From JAQUQI01 sp041650035 (lineage in GTDB: Bacteria > Omnitrophota > Gorgyraeia > JABMRG01), in the NCBI GenBank assembly GCA_041650035.1, contig JBAZLY010000012.1, forward strand, positions 1-35,095: a stretch of DNA of 35,095 nt. Direction: 5' to 3'. A model generated the notes under the pieces. That model had not been told where the DNA came from, ran no database searches, and saw only the letters and a program-made list of their open reading frames with translations. A program made the position numbers and the translations under genes. Position 1 is the first letter of the stretch. Each line of letters starts with the position of its first letter. Positions 7,895-16,394 of this stretch are shown here, piece after piece.

Positions 7895-10039
7895 CTATTC
7901 CTGTTTAGGCAGTTTCCTGCTGGTATACGTGCAATCAGGGTATCTGGAACAGCCGTAAAACGGCCCGCGCCTCGAGGAACGCTCAACGAGCTCTCCGCCG
8001 CAGTCTTCCTTGGGGCATTTGACTCCGGTAGGATATGGTTTTGTGTTCCTGCAAGCAGGATAACCCGAACAGCTCAAAAATCTGCCTTTATTATAATGCT
8101 TTACCATCATAGGCCTACCGCACTTATCGCAAACTTGGTCAATGGTCTCAACCGTCATCAGCTCTATCTTACCATCTTGCGTTTTTTTAGCGGGCATCGA
8201 ATATTTGCATCTCGGAAAACCCGAACATCCGAGAAAGGCCCCTCTCCTTGACCAGCGGAACAACATGGCCTTGCCGCAGAGCTTGCATTTATACTCTGTT
8301 ACTATCTTTTCCTTTTTCATGTCTTTCATCCCGGTCTGGGCAAGGGAAAGGTCTTTTTCAAAAGGTTTATAAAAATCGGCCAATATCTTCACCCAGTCCA
8401 TCGTACCAGCCTCGACCTTATCCAGTTGTTCTTCCATATATGCTGTAAAACTCACGTTAAGGATATCCGGGAAATGCTTCACAAGAAGACCTGTGACGAC
8501 GATGCCTACCTCTGTCGGGTAAAAATAACCCGCTTTTCTCTCAACATAGTGCCGGTCAACAATGGTTTGAATGGTTGGGGCATAAGTACTCGGCCTGCCG
8601 ATACCTTTCTCCTCCAGCTCCTTTACGAGGGAGGCATCCGAATAGCGGGCAGGGGGTTTTGTAAAATGCTGGGAGGGTATCAAACGCATTAGATCAATGG
8701 GCTCGCCTTCAGATAAAGACATCCCCGCAAAACGGGGGCATCTTTGATCCTCGTCAAGATTTAAAAAACCGTCAAAGACTACAATACTGACAGATGACCT
8801 GAATACACACTCCTTGCTGTTAGCACTATCTATAGCGCGGACATCGATTGTGCGCACATTAAACACAGCGGGGGACATCTGGCTCTGCAAAAATCTTTTC
8901 CAGATCATCTCATAGACCTTATTCTGTTCCTGATTCAGGAATTTTCTGACGCGCTCAGGAAACAAAGCAACGGATGTGGGCCTTATGGCCTCATGCGCGT
9001 CTTGGGTCTTCTGCCCTGTTTTTTTAAAATTGGGCTGGTGCAGCGGCACATAATCTTTTCCGAAATGGTTTGTTATATACTCAACGGCCTGCGTCCTGGC
9101 CTCCTGGGAGATATTGACCGAGTCTGTCCTCATATACGTTATAAGACCTGTCGGTTCACCCTGCTCAAGCTCAAGGCCTTCGTATAATTGCTGGGCGATA
9201 CGCATGGTCTTGCTGGCAGAGAAACGGAACCTGTTAAAAGCATCTTGCTGCAGGGTGCTTGTGATATAAGGGGGTAAGGGCCTTCTTGTCTTCTTCTGTT
9301 CTTTTAATTCAGACACACTAAAATCACTTTTCAAAAGTCCTGTTACAAGGTCATCCGTGGTCTGCTTATCTTTTAAACGGGGCTTCTTACCGTCCTGACT
9401 GACCAATTTGGCATTAAAGACGTGATCATCCCCCGCAGCCCTCTTCTTAAGTTCGGCCTCAAGCTCCCAATATTCCTCGGATTGAAAAGAACTAATCTGC
9501 GTCTCTCTCTCAACTATGAGCCGCAGGGCGACAGACTGAACCCTGCCGGCGCTTAACCCCCGACCGACCTTTTCCCATAATAATGGCGAGAGGTTGTAAC
9601 CAACCACCCTATCAAGCACCCTTCGCGCCTGCTGGGCATTGACCTTGTTCATATCTATATCGCGCGGGTTTTGAAATGCGTATTCTATTGCAGGTTTTGT
9701 GATCTCATGGAATTCCACGCGCAGCGACCTCTGGCCCTTGGACACTAATTCCCGCTCCAGATGCCAGCTGATCGCCTCGCCTTCGCGGTCAGGATCCGTA
9801 GCAAGATAGATGACATCCTTGCCTTTTGCCTTGGCCTTCAAATCCTGCATAATCTTTTTCCGGGACGGCAAAACAACATATTTTGGCTTAAAATTATCCC
9901 CGATATCAACACCCATACCGTTTGAAGGCAGATCTATGATATGGCCCATAGACGGCTCTATGGCATATTTACCCCCAAGGAATTTGGCCAGGGTCCTTGA
10001 CTTTGCCGGTGATTCCACAATTACAAGCGCCTTTTCCAT
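7895..10039 (-). CDS. topA: DNA topoisomerase I
   Basis: A type IA topoisomerase of 714 residues that relaxes negatively supercoiled DNA. The TOPRIM domain is at the N terminus (ALVIVESPAKSRTL with E9, and TDPDREGEAISWHL with acidic residues at 82-88). The active-site tyrosine is Y302 in GLITYMRTDSVNIS. The VGYNLSPLLWEKVGRGLSAGRVQSVALRLI block (about 147-176) is typical. Three C-terminal four-Cys zinc modules end the protein, starting CKLCGKAM, CDKCGRPM and CPKEDCGGE, each closing in a C-x-x-YP/FP-x-C pattern. AAGGA lies at good spacing before the ATG. The gene is preceded by a 266-base gap after dprA and followed closely by xerC. Confidence 0.97.
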   Translation of the reverse strand: MEKALVIVESPAKSRTLAKFLGGKYAIEPSMGHIIDLPSNGMGVDIGDNFKPKYVVLPSRKKIMQDLKAKAKGKDVIYLATDPDREGEAISWHLERELVSKGQRSLRVEFHEITKPAIEYAFQNPRDIDMNKVNAQQARRVLDRVVGYNLSPLLWEKVGRGLSAGRVQSVALRLIVERETQISSFQSEEYWELEAELKKRAAGDDHVFNAKLVSQDGKKPRLKDKQTTDDLVTGLLKSDFSVSELKEQKKTRRPLPPYITSTLQQDAFNRFRFSASKTMRIAQQLYEGLELEQGEPTGLITYMRTDSVNISQEARTQAVEYITNHFGKDYVPLHQPNFKKTGQKTQDAHEAIRPTSVALFPERVRKFLNQEQNKVYEMIWKRFLQSQMSPAVFNVRTIDVRAIDSANSKECVFRSSVSIVVFDGFLNLDEDQRCPRFAGMSLSEGEPIDLMRLIPSQHFTKPPARYSDASLVKELEEKGIGRPSTYAPTIQTIVDRHYVERKAGYFYPTEVGIVVTGLLVKHFPDILNVSFTAYMEEQLDKVEAGTMDWVKILADFYKPFEKDLSLAQTGMKDMKKEKIVTEYKCKLCGKAMLFRWSRRGAFLGCSGFPRCKYSMPAKKTQDGKIELMTVETIDQVCDKCGRPMMVKHYNKGRFLSCSGYPACRNTKPYPTGVKCPKEDCGGELVERSSRRGPFYGCSRYPDCTYTSRKLPKQE

Positions 10040-10305
10040 CGCTGATCCTTATCTTAACCTGTCGGTTTTAATCCGGGTGAAAAAATATAAAACATGCGGG
10101 TCTTCATAGCGCACGTTAGCGGTATATTTCAAGTCTGTTAACATCTCAAACCTTTTGCCTGGTTCGAGCCATTAAGTCCATTCATCCTAAACATAATTAA
10201 ATTTTAGCAGGCGCGGTATTGACAGGCAGGTGCCCGGGGCGAAAATGAAAAACATAAAAACCCAGGCGGCAAATACCAGCGCCTTATAAAATTATATATA
10301 CGTTC
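10040..10305 (-). other. dprA-topA intergenic region with possible tiny ORF
   Basis: This 266-base gap is the widest between 13 kb and 2 kb. After the dprA stop there is a weak hairpin, AGGCG...CGCCT, followed shortly by five T residues (about 10250-10285), a poor terminator candidate. A TAAAAT (minus strand, 10202-10207) could be a -10 box but has no good -35. Just before topA there is a 31-codon frame (10049-10144, MLTDLKYTANVRY...) with AAAGG at plausible spacing, whose stop is 9 bases before the topA ATG. I see no homology for it. It may be a leader peptide or chance. Confidence 0.3.
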
Positions 10306-11421
10306 TTAGCGCGGCCGCGCCGTCACCTTTTCAAAAAAACCACCTGGCAAGCGTTTAATAAGCCCTTTGACCTGCAGATGAAACAAAACGGACTGGGCTG
10401 TCGGCTGACTTATCCCGGCAAACCGCGCTATGTCATCAACATAACAAGGCCTTTCCGGGATTGATAGATATGTCTTTTTCTCCAAGCCGTCAAGGCCTTC
10501 CGGATTAGACACAATTTTTTTCCCACTTAACTCATCGAGGTCTAAAACAGCAATGCCAAGCTCTTCTAATATATCTTCAGCATTATCAATAAGTTTGGCC
10601 CCTTGCTTGATAAGGGCATTAGCCCCTCTTGATGAAGGCCTGTTTGCCATGCCAGGTACGGCAAAGACATCCCTGCCCTGCTCAAGGGCAAAATCCACCG
10701 TTATGAGAGCGCCGCTTTTTCGGGCCGCCTCAACAACAACAACGGCCTTTGATATACCGCTTATCAGCCTGTTCCTGCGCGGGAAATTCTGCCGATAAGG
10801 CGGCGTTACCATGGGGAATTCGGAGATGAGCGCACCATTATCTGCGATATCCTTCGATAAGGCCAAATTTTCCGGCGGATATATATTGCCAAGGCCGCTA
10901 CCAAGGACTGCCAATGTCCTGCCTCTGCCGTTTAAGGCACCTTTATGCGCCGAGGTGTCGATGCCCCGGGCAAGACCCGAAACGATCGTCACCCCCTTAG
11001 CGGCGAGGTCTCGCGCTATCTCATCGGCCATATTCATACCATAACATGTGCATCTCCTTGAGCCAACCATTGCTATTGATATCTCATCGCACCTGCTGAT
11101 AGCGCCTTTGACATATAATATAACAGGCGGATCATAGATGTTTTTCAGGTTTTCCGGATAATTATTATCATTTATCGCGATTATTTCAACACCCGCCCGC
11201 CTTGTTAGCTCTATCTCCGCGTCCACATCATGATCTGAACTCGCAGTCATTATGCCTTTGGCAATGATAGGGCCTATACCGTCCACGCTTCGAAGTTTTT
11301 CAAAAGAAGATTTTAATACAGCCCCCGGTTCCTTGAACACATCCAATAACGATTTCAGCCTGACGCATCCGAGATCCTTGACCATATTTAACAGTATAAG
11401 GTCTTTTTTAAAATTATACAT
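10306..11421 (-). CDS. dprA: DNA processing protein DprA (Smf)
   Basis: DprA binds incoming single-stranded DNA during natural transformation and loads RecA. The 371 residues show an N-terminal helix-hairpin-helix/SAM-like region (DGIGPIIAKGI, about 48-58). The Rossmann-like core follows, with VGSRRCTCYGMNMA, TIVSGLARGIDTSAHKGAL and TLAVLGSGLGNIYPPEN, then FPRRNRLISG and VVVEAARKSGALIT. A C-terminal winged-helix segment (about 310-365, PCYVDDIARFAGISQPTAQSVLFHLQ) completes the usual long form. It starts 7 bases after aroK without a clear ribosome binding site. The presence of dprA hints at competence, but dprA is widespread in bacteria not known to transform, and no com genes other than a prepilin peptidase are visible here. 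Confidence 0.94.
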   Translation of the reverse strand: MYNFKKDLILLNMVKDLGCVRLKSLLDVFKEPGAVLKSSFEKLRSVDGIGPIIAKGIMTASSDHDVDAEIELTRRAGVEIIAINDNNYPENLKNIYDPPVILYVKGAISRCDEISIAMVGSRRCTCYGMNMADEIARDLAAKGVTIVSGLARGIDTSAHKGALNGRGRTLAVLGSGLGNIYPPENLALSKDIADNGALISEFPMVTPPYRQNFPRRNRLISGISKAVVVVEAARKSGALITVDFALEQGRDVFAVPGMANRPSSRGANALIKQGAKLIDNAEDILEELGIAVLDLDELSGKKIVSNPEGLDGLEKKTYLSIPERPCYVDDIARFAGISQPTAQSVLFHLQVKGLIKRLPGGFFEKVTARPR

Positions 11422-11428
11422 GCGAATA

Positions 11429-11932
11429 TTATTTTTTTACTATATCAATTATCTTCTCCACAACCTCATCGGGAGTGATATCGGAGGTATCTATCGAATA
11501 ATCAGCGCGGTCATAAAACCGGGCCCTTCTGCCAAGCAGCTCTTTTATGCTCTTGACAGGATCCGGGGTATTAAGCAGCGGCCTCGAGTTGCCGGACATT
11601 GTCCTTTCGTATATCACATCAGGCCTTGCCTTAAGGCATATTATAACACCCCCCAGCTTAAGCCGCCTGACATTATCTTCATCAATAACAACCCCGCCGC
11701 CGGCATCAATAATCATGCCTTCACCGCCAGCCACAGACTTTACGACATCCTTCTCAAGGACTCTGAAATACTCTTCACCGTGCCGGCTAAATATATCAGA
11801 TATAGTCCGGCCGGATTTTTCCTCTATCATCTCATCAAGCGACAGACGCCTTCTTTTAAGCCGGCGCGCCAGAAGCCTTCCTATTAATGTTTTACCCGTC
11901 CCCATAAATCCGACAAGCACTATGTTCTTCAT
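11429..11932 (-). CDS. aroK: Shikimate kinase
   Basis: Shikimate kinase phosphorylates shikimate at O3 using ATP, the fifth step towards chorismate. The start is taken at ATG 11932 (167 residues), because MKNIVLVGFMGTGKTLIGRL puts the first strand and the Walker A (GFMGTGKT) at the N terminus as in all family members. A longer frame from 11998 would run into aroC. Other motifs are the shikimate-binding LDEMIEEKSGRTISDIF with its Asp, EYFRVLEKDVV, the IDAGGGVVI Gly-rich loop, and NSRPLL near the lid. The gene starts 13 bases after the aroC stop and ends 7 bases before dprA, so aroE, aroC and aroK are probably on one message together with a prepilin peptidase. Confidence 0.95.
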   Translation of the reverse strand: MKNIVLVGFMGTGKTLIGRLLARRLKRRRLSLDEMIEEKSGRTISDIFSRHGEEYFRVLEKDVVKSVAGGEGMIIDAGGGVVIDEDNVRRLKLGGVIICLKARPDVIYERTMSGNSRPLLNTPDPVKSIKELLGRRARFYDRADYSIDTSDITPDEVVEKIIDIVKK

Positions 11933-11945
11933 CTGTGTTCTTCTT

Positions 11946-13067
11946 TTAGCCGCGGCAAGAACACACGCGCGCCGATGGAACTCTTTTTCTGATTTCATTC
12001 ATGGAATCCCCGCCCAACTTTTCCAATGCGGCACGCGCAATAACAAAACATACCATATTCTCCGCCACGACAGAGGCGGCAGGCAAGGCGCAAACATCGG
12101 AACGCTGAACATCCGCCCTATTTGCCTTTTTTGTTTTCATGTTTATTGAAGGAAGAGCGCTCATAAGGGTCGCTATAGGTTTCATGGCACAGCTTACCCT
12201 TATCGGCTGTCCATTGCTCATGCCACCCTCAATACCTCCGGCATTATTTGTTTTTCGTATAATTGCCCCGCATTTTAGCCCGATCTCATCATGAAAACCA
12301 GACCCAGGCAAAGCAACCCCGGAGAAACCTGCGCCGATCTCGACACCCTTTATAGCCTGGATAGACATTAGCTCAAACGCCAATGCCGCGTCAAGCTTTC
12401 TGTCGTAATGGGCATGGCTCCCCAAGCCCGGCATAACATTCAGCGCTATTACCTCGAAACAACCGCCAAGTGTATCCCCACAGTCCTTAGCGCGGGCGAT
12501 CCTCTGTATCATAAGAGCCTCTGACGTCCTATCTGCGCAGTTAAGGCATGAGGCAGACGCTTTTTTCTTTATCAACCCCAATTCCATACCCTCCGTATCA
12601 GCCTCTATATCGGCAAGAGACCTTGTATGGCTAAAGACATCTATTCCCAGCTCTTTTAAGAAAATCCTGCACACAGCGCCGACCGCTGTCCTCGCGGCTG
12701 TCTCTCTCGCGCTTGCCCGTTCAAGTATATCTCTGGCATCATTTAAACCGTATTTGATCATGCCGGCAAGGTCCGCGTGGCCGGGCCTGGGACAGTTCAC
12801 CGGCGGCAGGGTATCTATCCTGAAATCTTTATTCACTATAAACAGCGCGATAGGGCTGCCGATAGTAACACCTCTCCTTACCCCTGATAATACCTCAACC
12901 CTGTCTGATTCTATCTTCATCCTGCCGCCTCTGCCGGGCCCGCGCTGGCGACGCTTAAGCTCACTGTTAATAATACCCGCGTCTAGTCGTAACTTAGCAG
13001 GCATACCCTCTAAAACAGCTATTAAGGCCTTTCCGTGCGATTCTCCAGCTGTCATATACCTAAGCAT
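11946..13067 (-). CDS. aroC: Chorismate synthase
   Basis: Chorismate synthase converts 5-enolpyruvylshikimate 3-phosphate to chorismate with reduced FMN. The start is fixed at ATG 13067 (373 residues) by a strong GGAGGAG just upstream and by the family N terminus MLRYMTAGESHGKALIAVLEG. The longer open frame up to 13190 lacks family similarity and overlaps the prepilin peptidase gene. Signature blocks include RRQRGPGRGGRMKIESD, GSPIALFIVNKDF, PRPGHADLAGMIKYG, RASARETAARTAVGAV, and NNAGGIEGGMSNGQPIRVSCAMKPI near 295-320. The FMN requirement links it loosely to the riboflavin genes elsewhere in the window. It sits between the prepilin peptidase (82-base gap) and aroK (13-base gap). Confidence 0.97.
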   Translation of the reverse strand: MLRYMTAGESHGKALIAVLEGMPAKLRLDAGIINSELKRRQRGPGRGGRMKIESDRVEVLSGVRRGVTIGSPIALFIVNKDFRIDTLPPVNCPRPGHADLAGMIKYGLNDARDILERASARETAARTAVGAVCRIFLKELGIDVFSHTRSLADIEADTEGMELGLIKKKASASCLNCADRTSEALMIQRIARAKDCGDTLGGCFEVIALNVMPGLGSHAHYDRKLDAALAFELMSIQAIKGVEIGAGFSGVALPGSGFHDEIGLKCGAIIRKTNNAGGIEGGMSNGQPIRVSCAMKPIATLMSALPSINMKTKKANRADVQRSDVCALPAASVVAENMVCFVIARAALEKLGGDSMNEIRKRVPSARVCSCRG

Positions 13068-13070
13068 ATT

Positions 13071-13077
13071 CTCCTCC
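13071..13077 (-). promoter_or_regulatory. Ribosome binding site deciding the aroC start
   Basis: The minus strand reads GGAGGAG, then AAT, then the ATG of aroC at 13067. This strong Shine-Dalgarno sequence supports the shorter aroC start over a 41-codon N-terminal extension that is open in the same frame. Confidence 0.75.
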
Positions 13078-13149
13078 AAGTGTTCACCTAAAGATCGTAT
13101 CTTCCAAATAAGACCCTTGCGGCGCGAAACAGGTATTATGTGCAATATT

Positions 13150-13947
13150 TTAAAAATTACACGGGAATAAAAACCTTCCGATCTTTTCACCCCATAATAT
13201 AACGATAAAGGCCGTCAGCGATAGGTATGGGCCATACGGTATTATATCCGCTTTTCTACGTAGTTTTTCGATTACGCCGACAACCGAACCGAAAAAAGGC
13301 GCCAAAAAAAACACTATTATAACACCTCTCCACCCAAGAAAAGCGCCTATCATAGCGAGAAATTTAATATCCCCACCGCCCATTGCTGTTTCTTCCCCTA
13401 TAGCCATGAGTTTCTTTTTAAAAAAAATCGTCCCGAGCACAGCAACAACATATATCAAAAACCCTCCAAGCGCGATCCCCGACAATGAGCTTAGCAGGGC
13501 GTCAAGCCTGCCTGCGGCCGAATGAAGCCTGGGCAGGGCAAGGCTTAAGACAAGCCCTAAAACCATGCCCGTATACGTTATCTCATCAGGAATTATCTGA
13601 TATTGTATATCAATGAATGTCGCGACTATTAGGGCGCAAGATAAAACCATATAAACAATTGTTATAGCGTTAACACCGAGCAGGCCTACCAATAAGGCAA
13701 AGATGGCGGCTGTCAATGCCTCCACAATAGGATATCTTAATGATATACGCCCTCCGCAGAAACGGCATCTGCCCATAAGCACGATGAAACTAAAAAGCGG
13801 GATATTGTCATGCCAGGATATGACATGATTGCATATAACACAATGCGAACGCGGTATGGCGATCGACTCACCCAAAGGCATCCTGTAAATGCATACGTTC
13901 AAAAAACTGCCTATTATTAATCCTAAAACAGCCGCGGCAACTATCAT
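13150..13947 (-). CDS. Type IV prepilin peptidase / N-methyltransferase (PilD/GspO family)
   Basis: A 265-residue inner-membrane aspartic protease that cleaves and usually N-methylates type IV pilin or type II secretion pseudopilin leaders. The N-terminal methylase region has IIGSFLNVCIYRMP and two CxxC pairs (HCVICNH at about 35-40 and CRFCGGRISLRYP at about 61-72), which indicates the bifunctional form. The two catalytic aspartates are visible in ATFIDIQYQIIPDEIT and MGGGDIKFLAMIGAFLG. Seven or so hydrophobic segments follow. Its ATG overlaps the aroE stop by 4 bases (ATGA), so it is coupled to a shikimate gene rather than sitting with pilus genes. No pilin or secretion genes occur in the window, so its substrates must be encoded elsewhere. 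Confidence 0.93.
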   Translation of the reverse strand: MIVAAAVLGLIIGSFLNVCIYRMPLGESIAIPRSHCVICNHVISWHDNIPLFSFIVLMGRCRFCGGRISLRYPIVEALTAAIFALLVGLLGVNAITIVYMVLSCALIVATFIDIQYQIIPDEITYTGMVLGLVLSLALPRLHSAAGRLDALLSSLSGIALGGFLIYVVAVLGTIFFKKKLMAIGEETAMGGGDIKFLAMIGAFLGWRGVIIVFFLAPFFGSVVGVIEKLRRKADIIPYGPYLSLTAFIVILWGEKIGRFLFPCNF

Positions 13948-14798
13948 CTCTTTAGCCTACCTAATAATTCTTTTTTCATTAATGCGACAGGGGCCTTTTG
14001 CCCTGTCCACAGCTCAAACGCCAGCACACCCTGGTAAAGCAACATATTAATACCGCTTGAAGACCGTATGGATCTGGCATGGCATAGCCTTAAAAGTCTT
14101 GTCCTTAAAGGTGTGTAGACTACATCATATACCTTGAGCCTTTTATGCAGGCTGCCCGGATCGACCGGCAGGGGATCTCTGCTATTCATGCCCAGGGGAG
14201 TGCAGTTGACAAACAAGTGGCAGGTCTTTATAAAAAAGCCCGCATCTTTCTGCCCTGAAAATACAATATCTACCGCAGGGAAAATTTTCCGGATATCCTT
14301 AACTAATAACATCGCCTTCTCTTTTATGATATCGCAGACAATGATCCTTTTAGCGCCGGATTTAGCAAGGCCGAAGGCAACGGAGCGGGCAACGCCTCCC
14401 GAACCCGCCAGAAAAGCGGAACAGTCTTTTGGACCAAAATTAATGTCCTCCTTAAGACTTCTGATAAAACCACTGCAGTCGGTATTATAACCGATAAGGC
14501 TTCCTCTTTTATTGATAACGGTGTTAACAGCGCCTATGGATGCGGCAAGCGGATCTATCCTGTCCAAATACCTCATACACTCGGATTTAAACGGCACCGT
14601 AACATTAAATCCGGATATGCCTATCTGTTTAAGGGCGGATATAGCAGGTTTTAACTTTTGTCTTTGCACAAAAAAAGGCAGGTATGCGGCATCTATCTTA
14701 AGCCTTGAAAAAGCGGCATTATGCATGTGCGGGGATAGGCTATGCTCTACAGGGTTTCCTATTAATCCATAGAGCTTGTGAGGAAATCTTCTTTGCAT
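13944..14798 (-). CDS. aroE: Shikimate dehydrogenase (NADP+)
   Basis: AroE reduces 3-dehydroshikimate to shikimate. The 284 residues show the substrate-binding N terminus LYGLIGNPVEHSLSPHMHNAAF with the SLSPxMHN signature, the catalytic Lys in GFNVTVPFKSECM, IGYNTDCSGFIRSL, the Rossmann loop FLAGSGGVARSVAFGLAKSG, then NCTPLGMNS and DVVYTPLRTRLL, ending GINMLLYQGVLAFELWTG. It begins 21 bases after leuA and ends in a 4-base overlap with the prepilin peptidase. The ATG has no good ribosome binding site, so initiation may depend on upstream translation. With aroC and aroK it supplies three of the seven shikimate steps. The others are outside the window. Confidence 0.95.
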   Translation of the reverse strand: MQRRFPHKLYGLIGNPVEHSLSPHMHNAAFSRLKIDAAYLPFFVQRQKLKPAISALKQIGISGFNVTVPFKSECMRYLDRIDPLAASIGAVNTVINKRGSLIGYNTDCSGFIRSLKEDINFGPKDCSAFLAGSGGVARSVAFGLAKSGAKRIIVCDIIKEKAMLLVKDIRKIFPAVDIVFSGQKDAGFFIKTCHLFVNCTPLGMNSRDPLPVDPGSLHKRLKVYDVVYTPLRTRLLRLCHARSIRSSSGINMLLYQGVLAFELWTGQKAPVALMKKELLGRLKR

Positions 14799-14819
14799 AA
14801 AGGATCATATGTTACGGGT

Positions 14820-16352
14820 TTACTGGCAGCCCTTAAGCCTGCTTGAATGCGCCCATGGTATCTTATCCATGGCATTAAGATACGCCTTCACGCTTGCCTC
14901 AATAATATCGGTGGATGTGCCCCTTCCGGTAACAACCCTGTCTTTGACAGAGACCTTTATAGAGGCCTCGCCAAGGGCATCCTTGCCGCTTGTGGCAGAA
15001 CGTATGCTATAGTCAATAAGCCTGCCCTTAAGGCCTGTTATCATATCAATAGCTTTGTAACAGGCGTCTATAGGGCCGTCGCCTGAAGCGTCTGCCTTGT
15101 ATTGCCTGTTTTTGTACTCAAGACATACTGTCGATTTAGGCGCGCGCGCGGTTCCGCCTTTGGCATAAAAATGCACAAGCTTAAATACCTCATCCGCCGA
15201 TAACATCTCATCCTCGACAATAGCCTTTAGATCCTCATCATATATATTCTTCTTTTTATCAGCAAGCGATTTAAACCTGTCAAAGGCCCTCTCCAATTCG
15301 GCGCCATTAAGGTCGAAACCTATCTTCTTCAACCTTACCGAAAGGGCATGTTTGCCTGAGTGTTTGCCAAGGACAAGTTTGGTTTCGCCGAAACCTACGT
15401 CTTTTGGCTGTATGATCTCATAGGTGCACCTTTTTTTCAGGATTCCGTCCTGATGTATGCCCGCTTCATGGGCAAAGGCATTTGAACCTACTATCGCCTT
15501 GTTCGGCTGAACAATTATACCCGTAAGCCTGCTTACCATGCGCGATGTCTCATAAAGATACTTTGTTTTTATATTTGTCATGGCATGAAAAAAATCCCTG
15601 CGCGTATTCATTGCCATCACTATCTCTTCAAGGGAGGCATTACCGGCGCGTTCACCTATCCCGTTTATGGTGCACTCAACCTGTTTAGCGCCGTTCTTAA
15701 CCGCTGATAACGAATTGGCAACACTCAATCCCAGGTCATTATGGCAATGCACGCTTATCACGGCCTTATTAATATTCCTTACCCTCCGTGTGATATTATA
15801 TATAAGCTGCCCGTATTCATGGGGAACTGAATAACCTACCGTATCCGGGATATTGACTGTCCTGGCGCCCGCGTCTATTACCGCCTCTATTACCTTGAAC
15901 AGAAAATCCGCTTCTGTTCGTGAGGCATCCTCGGGCGAGAATTGTATATCGCTAATATAGCCTGAAGCGTATCTTACGGCAGACACTGCCTGCCTCAATA
16001 TCTCGTCCTCTGCTTTTTTAAGCTTATATTGCATATGTATCTTGCTGGTGGCCAAAAAGATATGGATACGACCCGCCTTTGCCGGCCTTACAGCCTCATA
16101 AGCCACGTCAATATCCTTTTTAAGCGCCCGGGCAAGGGCGCATACCCCGGCATTCTTGATTCTTTTGCTTACAAGCTTTACAGCCTCTAAATCATCATGT
16201 GAGGCTATCGGGAAACCCGCCTCTATAACATCAACCCCGAGACGCTGCAACCCAAGGGCTATCTCAAGCTTTTCGTTCTTTTGAAGGCTTGCCCCGGGCG
16301 ATTGTTCTCCATCCCTTAATGTAGTGTCATGTATGAATATACGCTTTCGCAT
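14820..16352 (-). CDS. leuA: 2-isopropylmalate synthase
   Basis: LeuA condenses 2-ketoisovalerate with acetyl-CoA, the first committed step of leucine synthesis. The 510-residue length matches the full enzyme. The TIM-barrel N-terminal domain starts IHDTTLRDGEQSPGASL, with the metal-binding Asp, and has HCHNDLGLSVANSL supplying the two metal-binding His residues, VECTINGIGERAGNASLEE, and HEAGIHQDGILK. The C-terminal leucine-binding regulatory domain (about 385-510) is intact, ending GRGTSTDIIEASVKAYLNAMDKI, so feedback inhibition by leucine is expected. Related citramalate and homocitrate synthases share the barrel. The ilv context and GERAGN block favour LeuA. It follows ilvC by 42 bases. 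No leuB, leuC or leuD is present here. Confidence 0.94.
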   Translation of the reverse strand: MRKRIFIHDTTLRDGEQSPGASLQKNEKLEIALGLQRLGVDVIEAGFPIASHDDLEAVKLVSKRIKNAGVCALARALKKDIDVAYEAVRPAKAGRIHIFLATSKIHMQYKLKKAEDEILRQAVSAVRYASGYISDIQFSPEDASRTEADFLFKVIEAVIDAGARTVNIPDTVGYSVPHEYGQLIYNITRRVRNINKAVISVHCHNDLGLSVANSLSAVKNGAKQVECTINGIGERAGNASLEEIVMAMNTRRDFFHAMTNIKTKYLYETSRMVSRLTGIIVQPNKAIVGSNAFAHEAGIHQDGILKKRCTYEIIQPKDVGFGETKLVLGKHSGKHALSVRLKKIGFDLNGAELERAFDRFKSLADKKKNIYDEDLKAIVEDEMLSADEVFKLVHFYAKGGTARAPKSTVCLEYKNRQYKADASGDGPIDACYKAIDMITGLKGRLIDYSIRSATSGKDALGEASIKVSVKDRVVTGRGTSTDIIEASVKAYLNAMDKIPWAHSSRLKGCQ

Positions 16353-16394
16353 TATCTATTCTTTCTTTCAGGCCTCTTTACCTGGGCCAAAAGA

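Noticed and set aside
10155..10180. T-arm-like GGTTCGAGCC followed by TCCA in the dprA-topA gap, resembling a tRNA 3' end
   Set aside because: The flanks do not form a T stem or acceptor stem and the spacing to CCA is too short.
10219..10247. Plus-strand TTGACA in the dprA-topA gap
   Set aside because: The hexamer 17 bases on is AAAATG, not a -10 box, and no plus-strand gene follows.
11252..12149. Long plus-strand open frames (211 and 200 codons) opposite dprA, aroK and aroC
   Set aside because: They are antisense to genes with clear conserved motifs, have low-complexity Ser/Pro/Leu-rich translations and no ribosome binding sites or homology.
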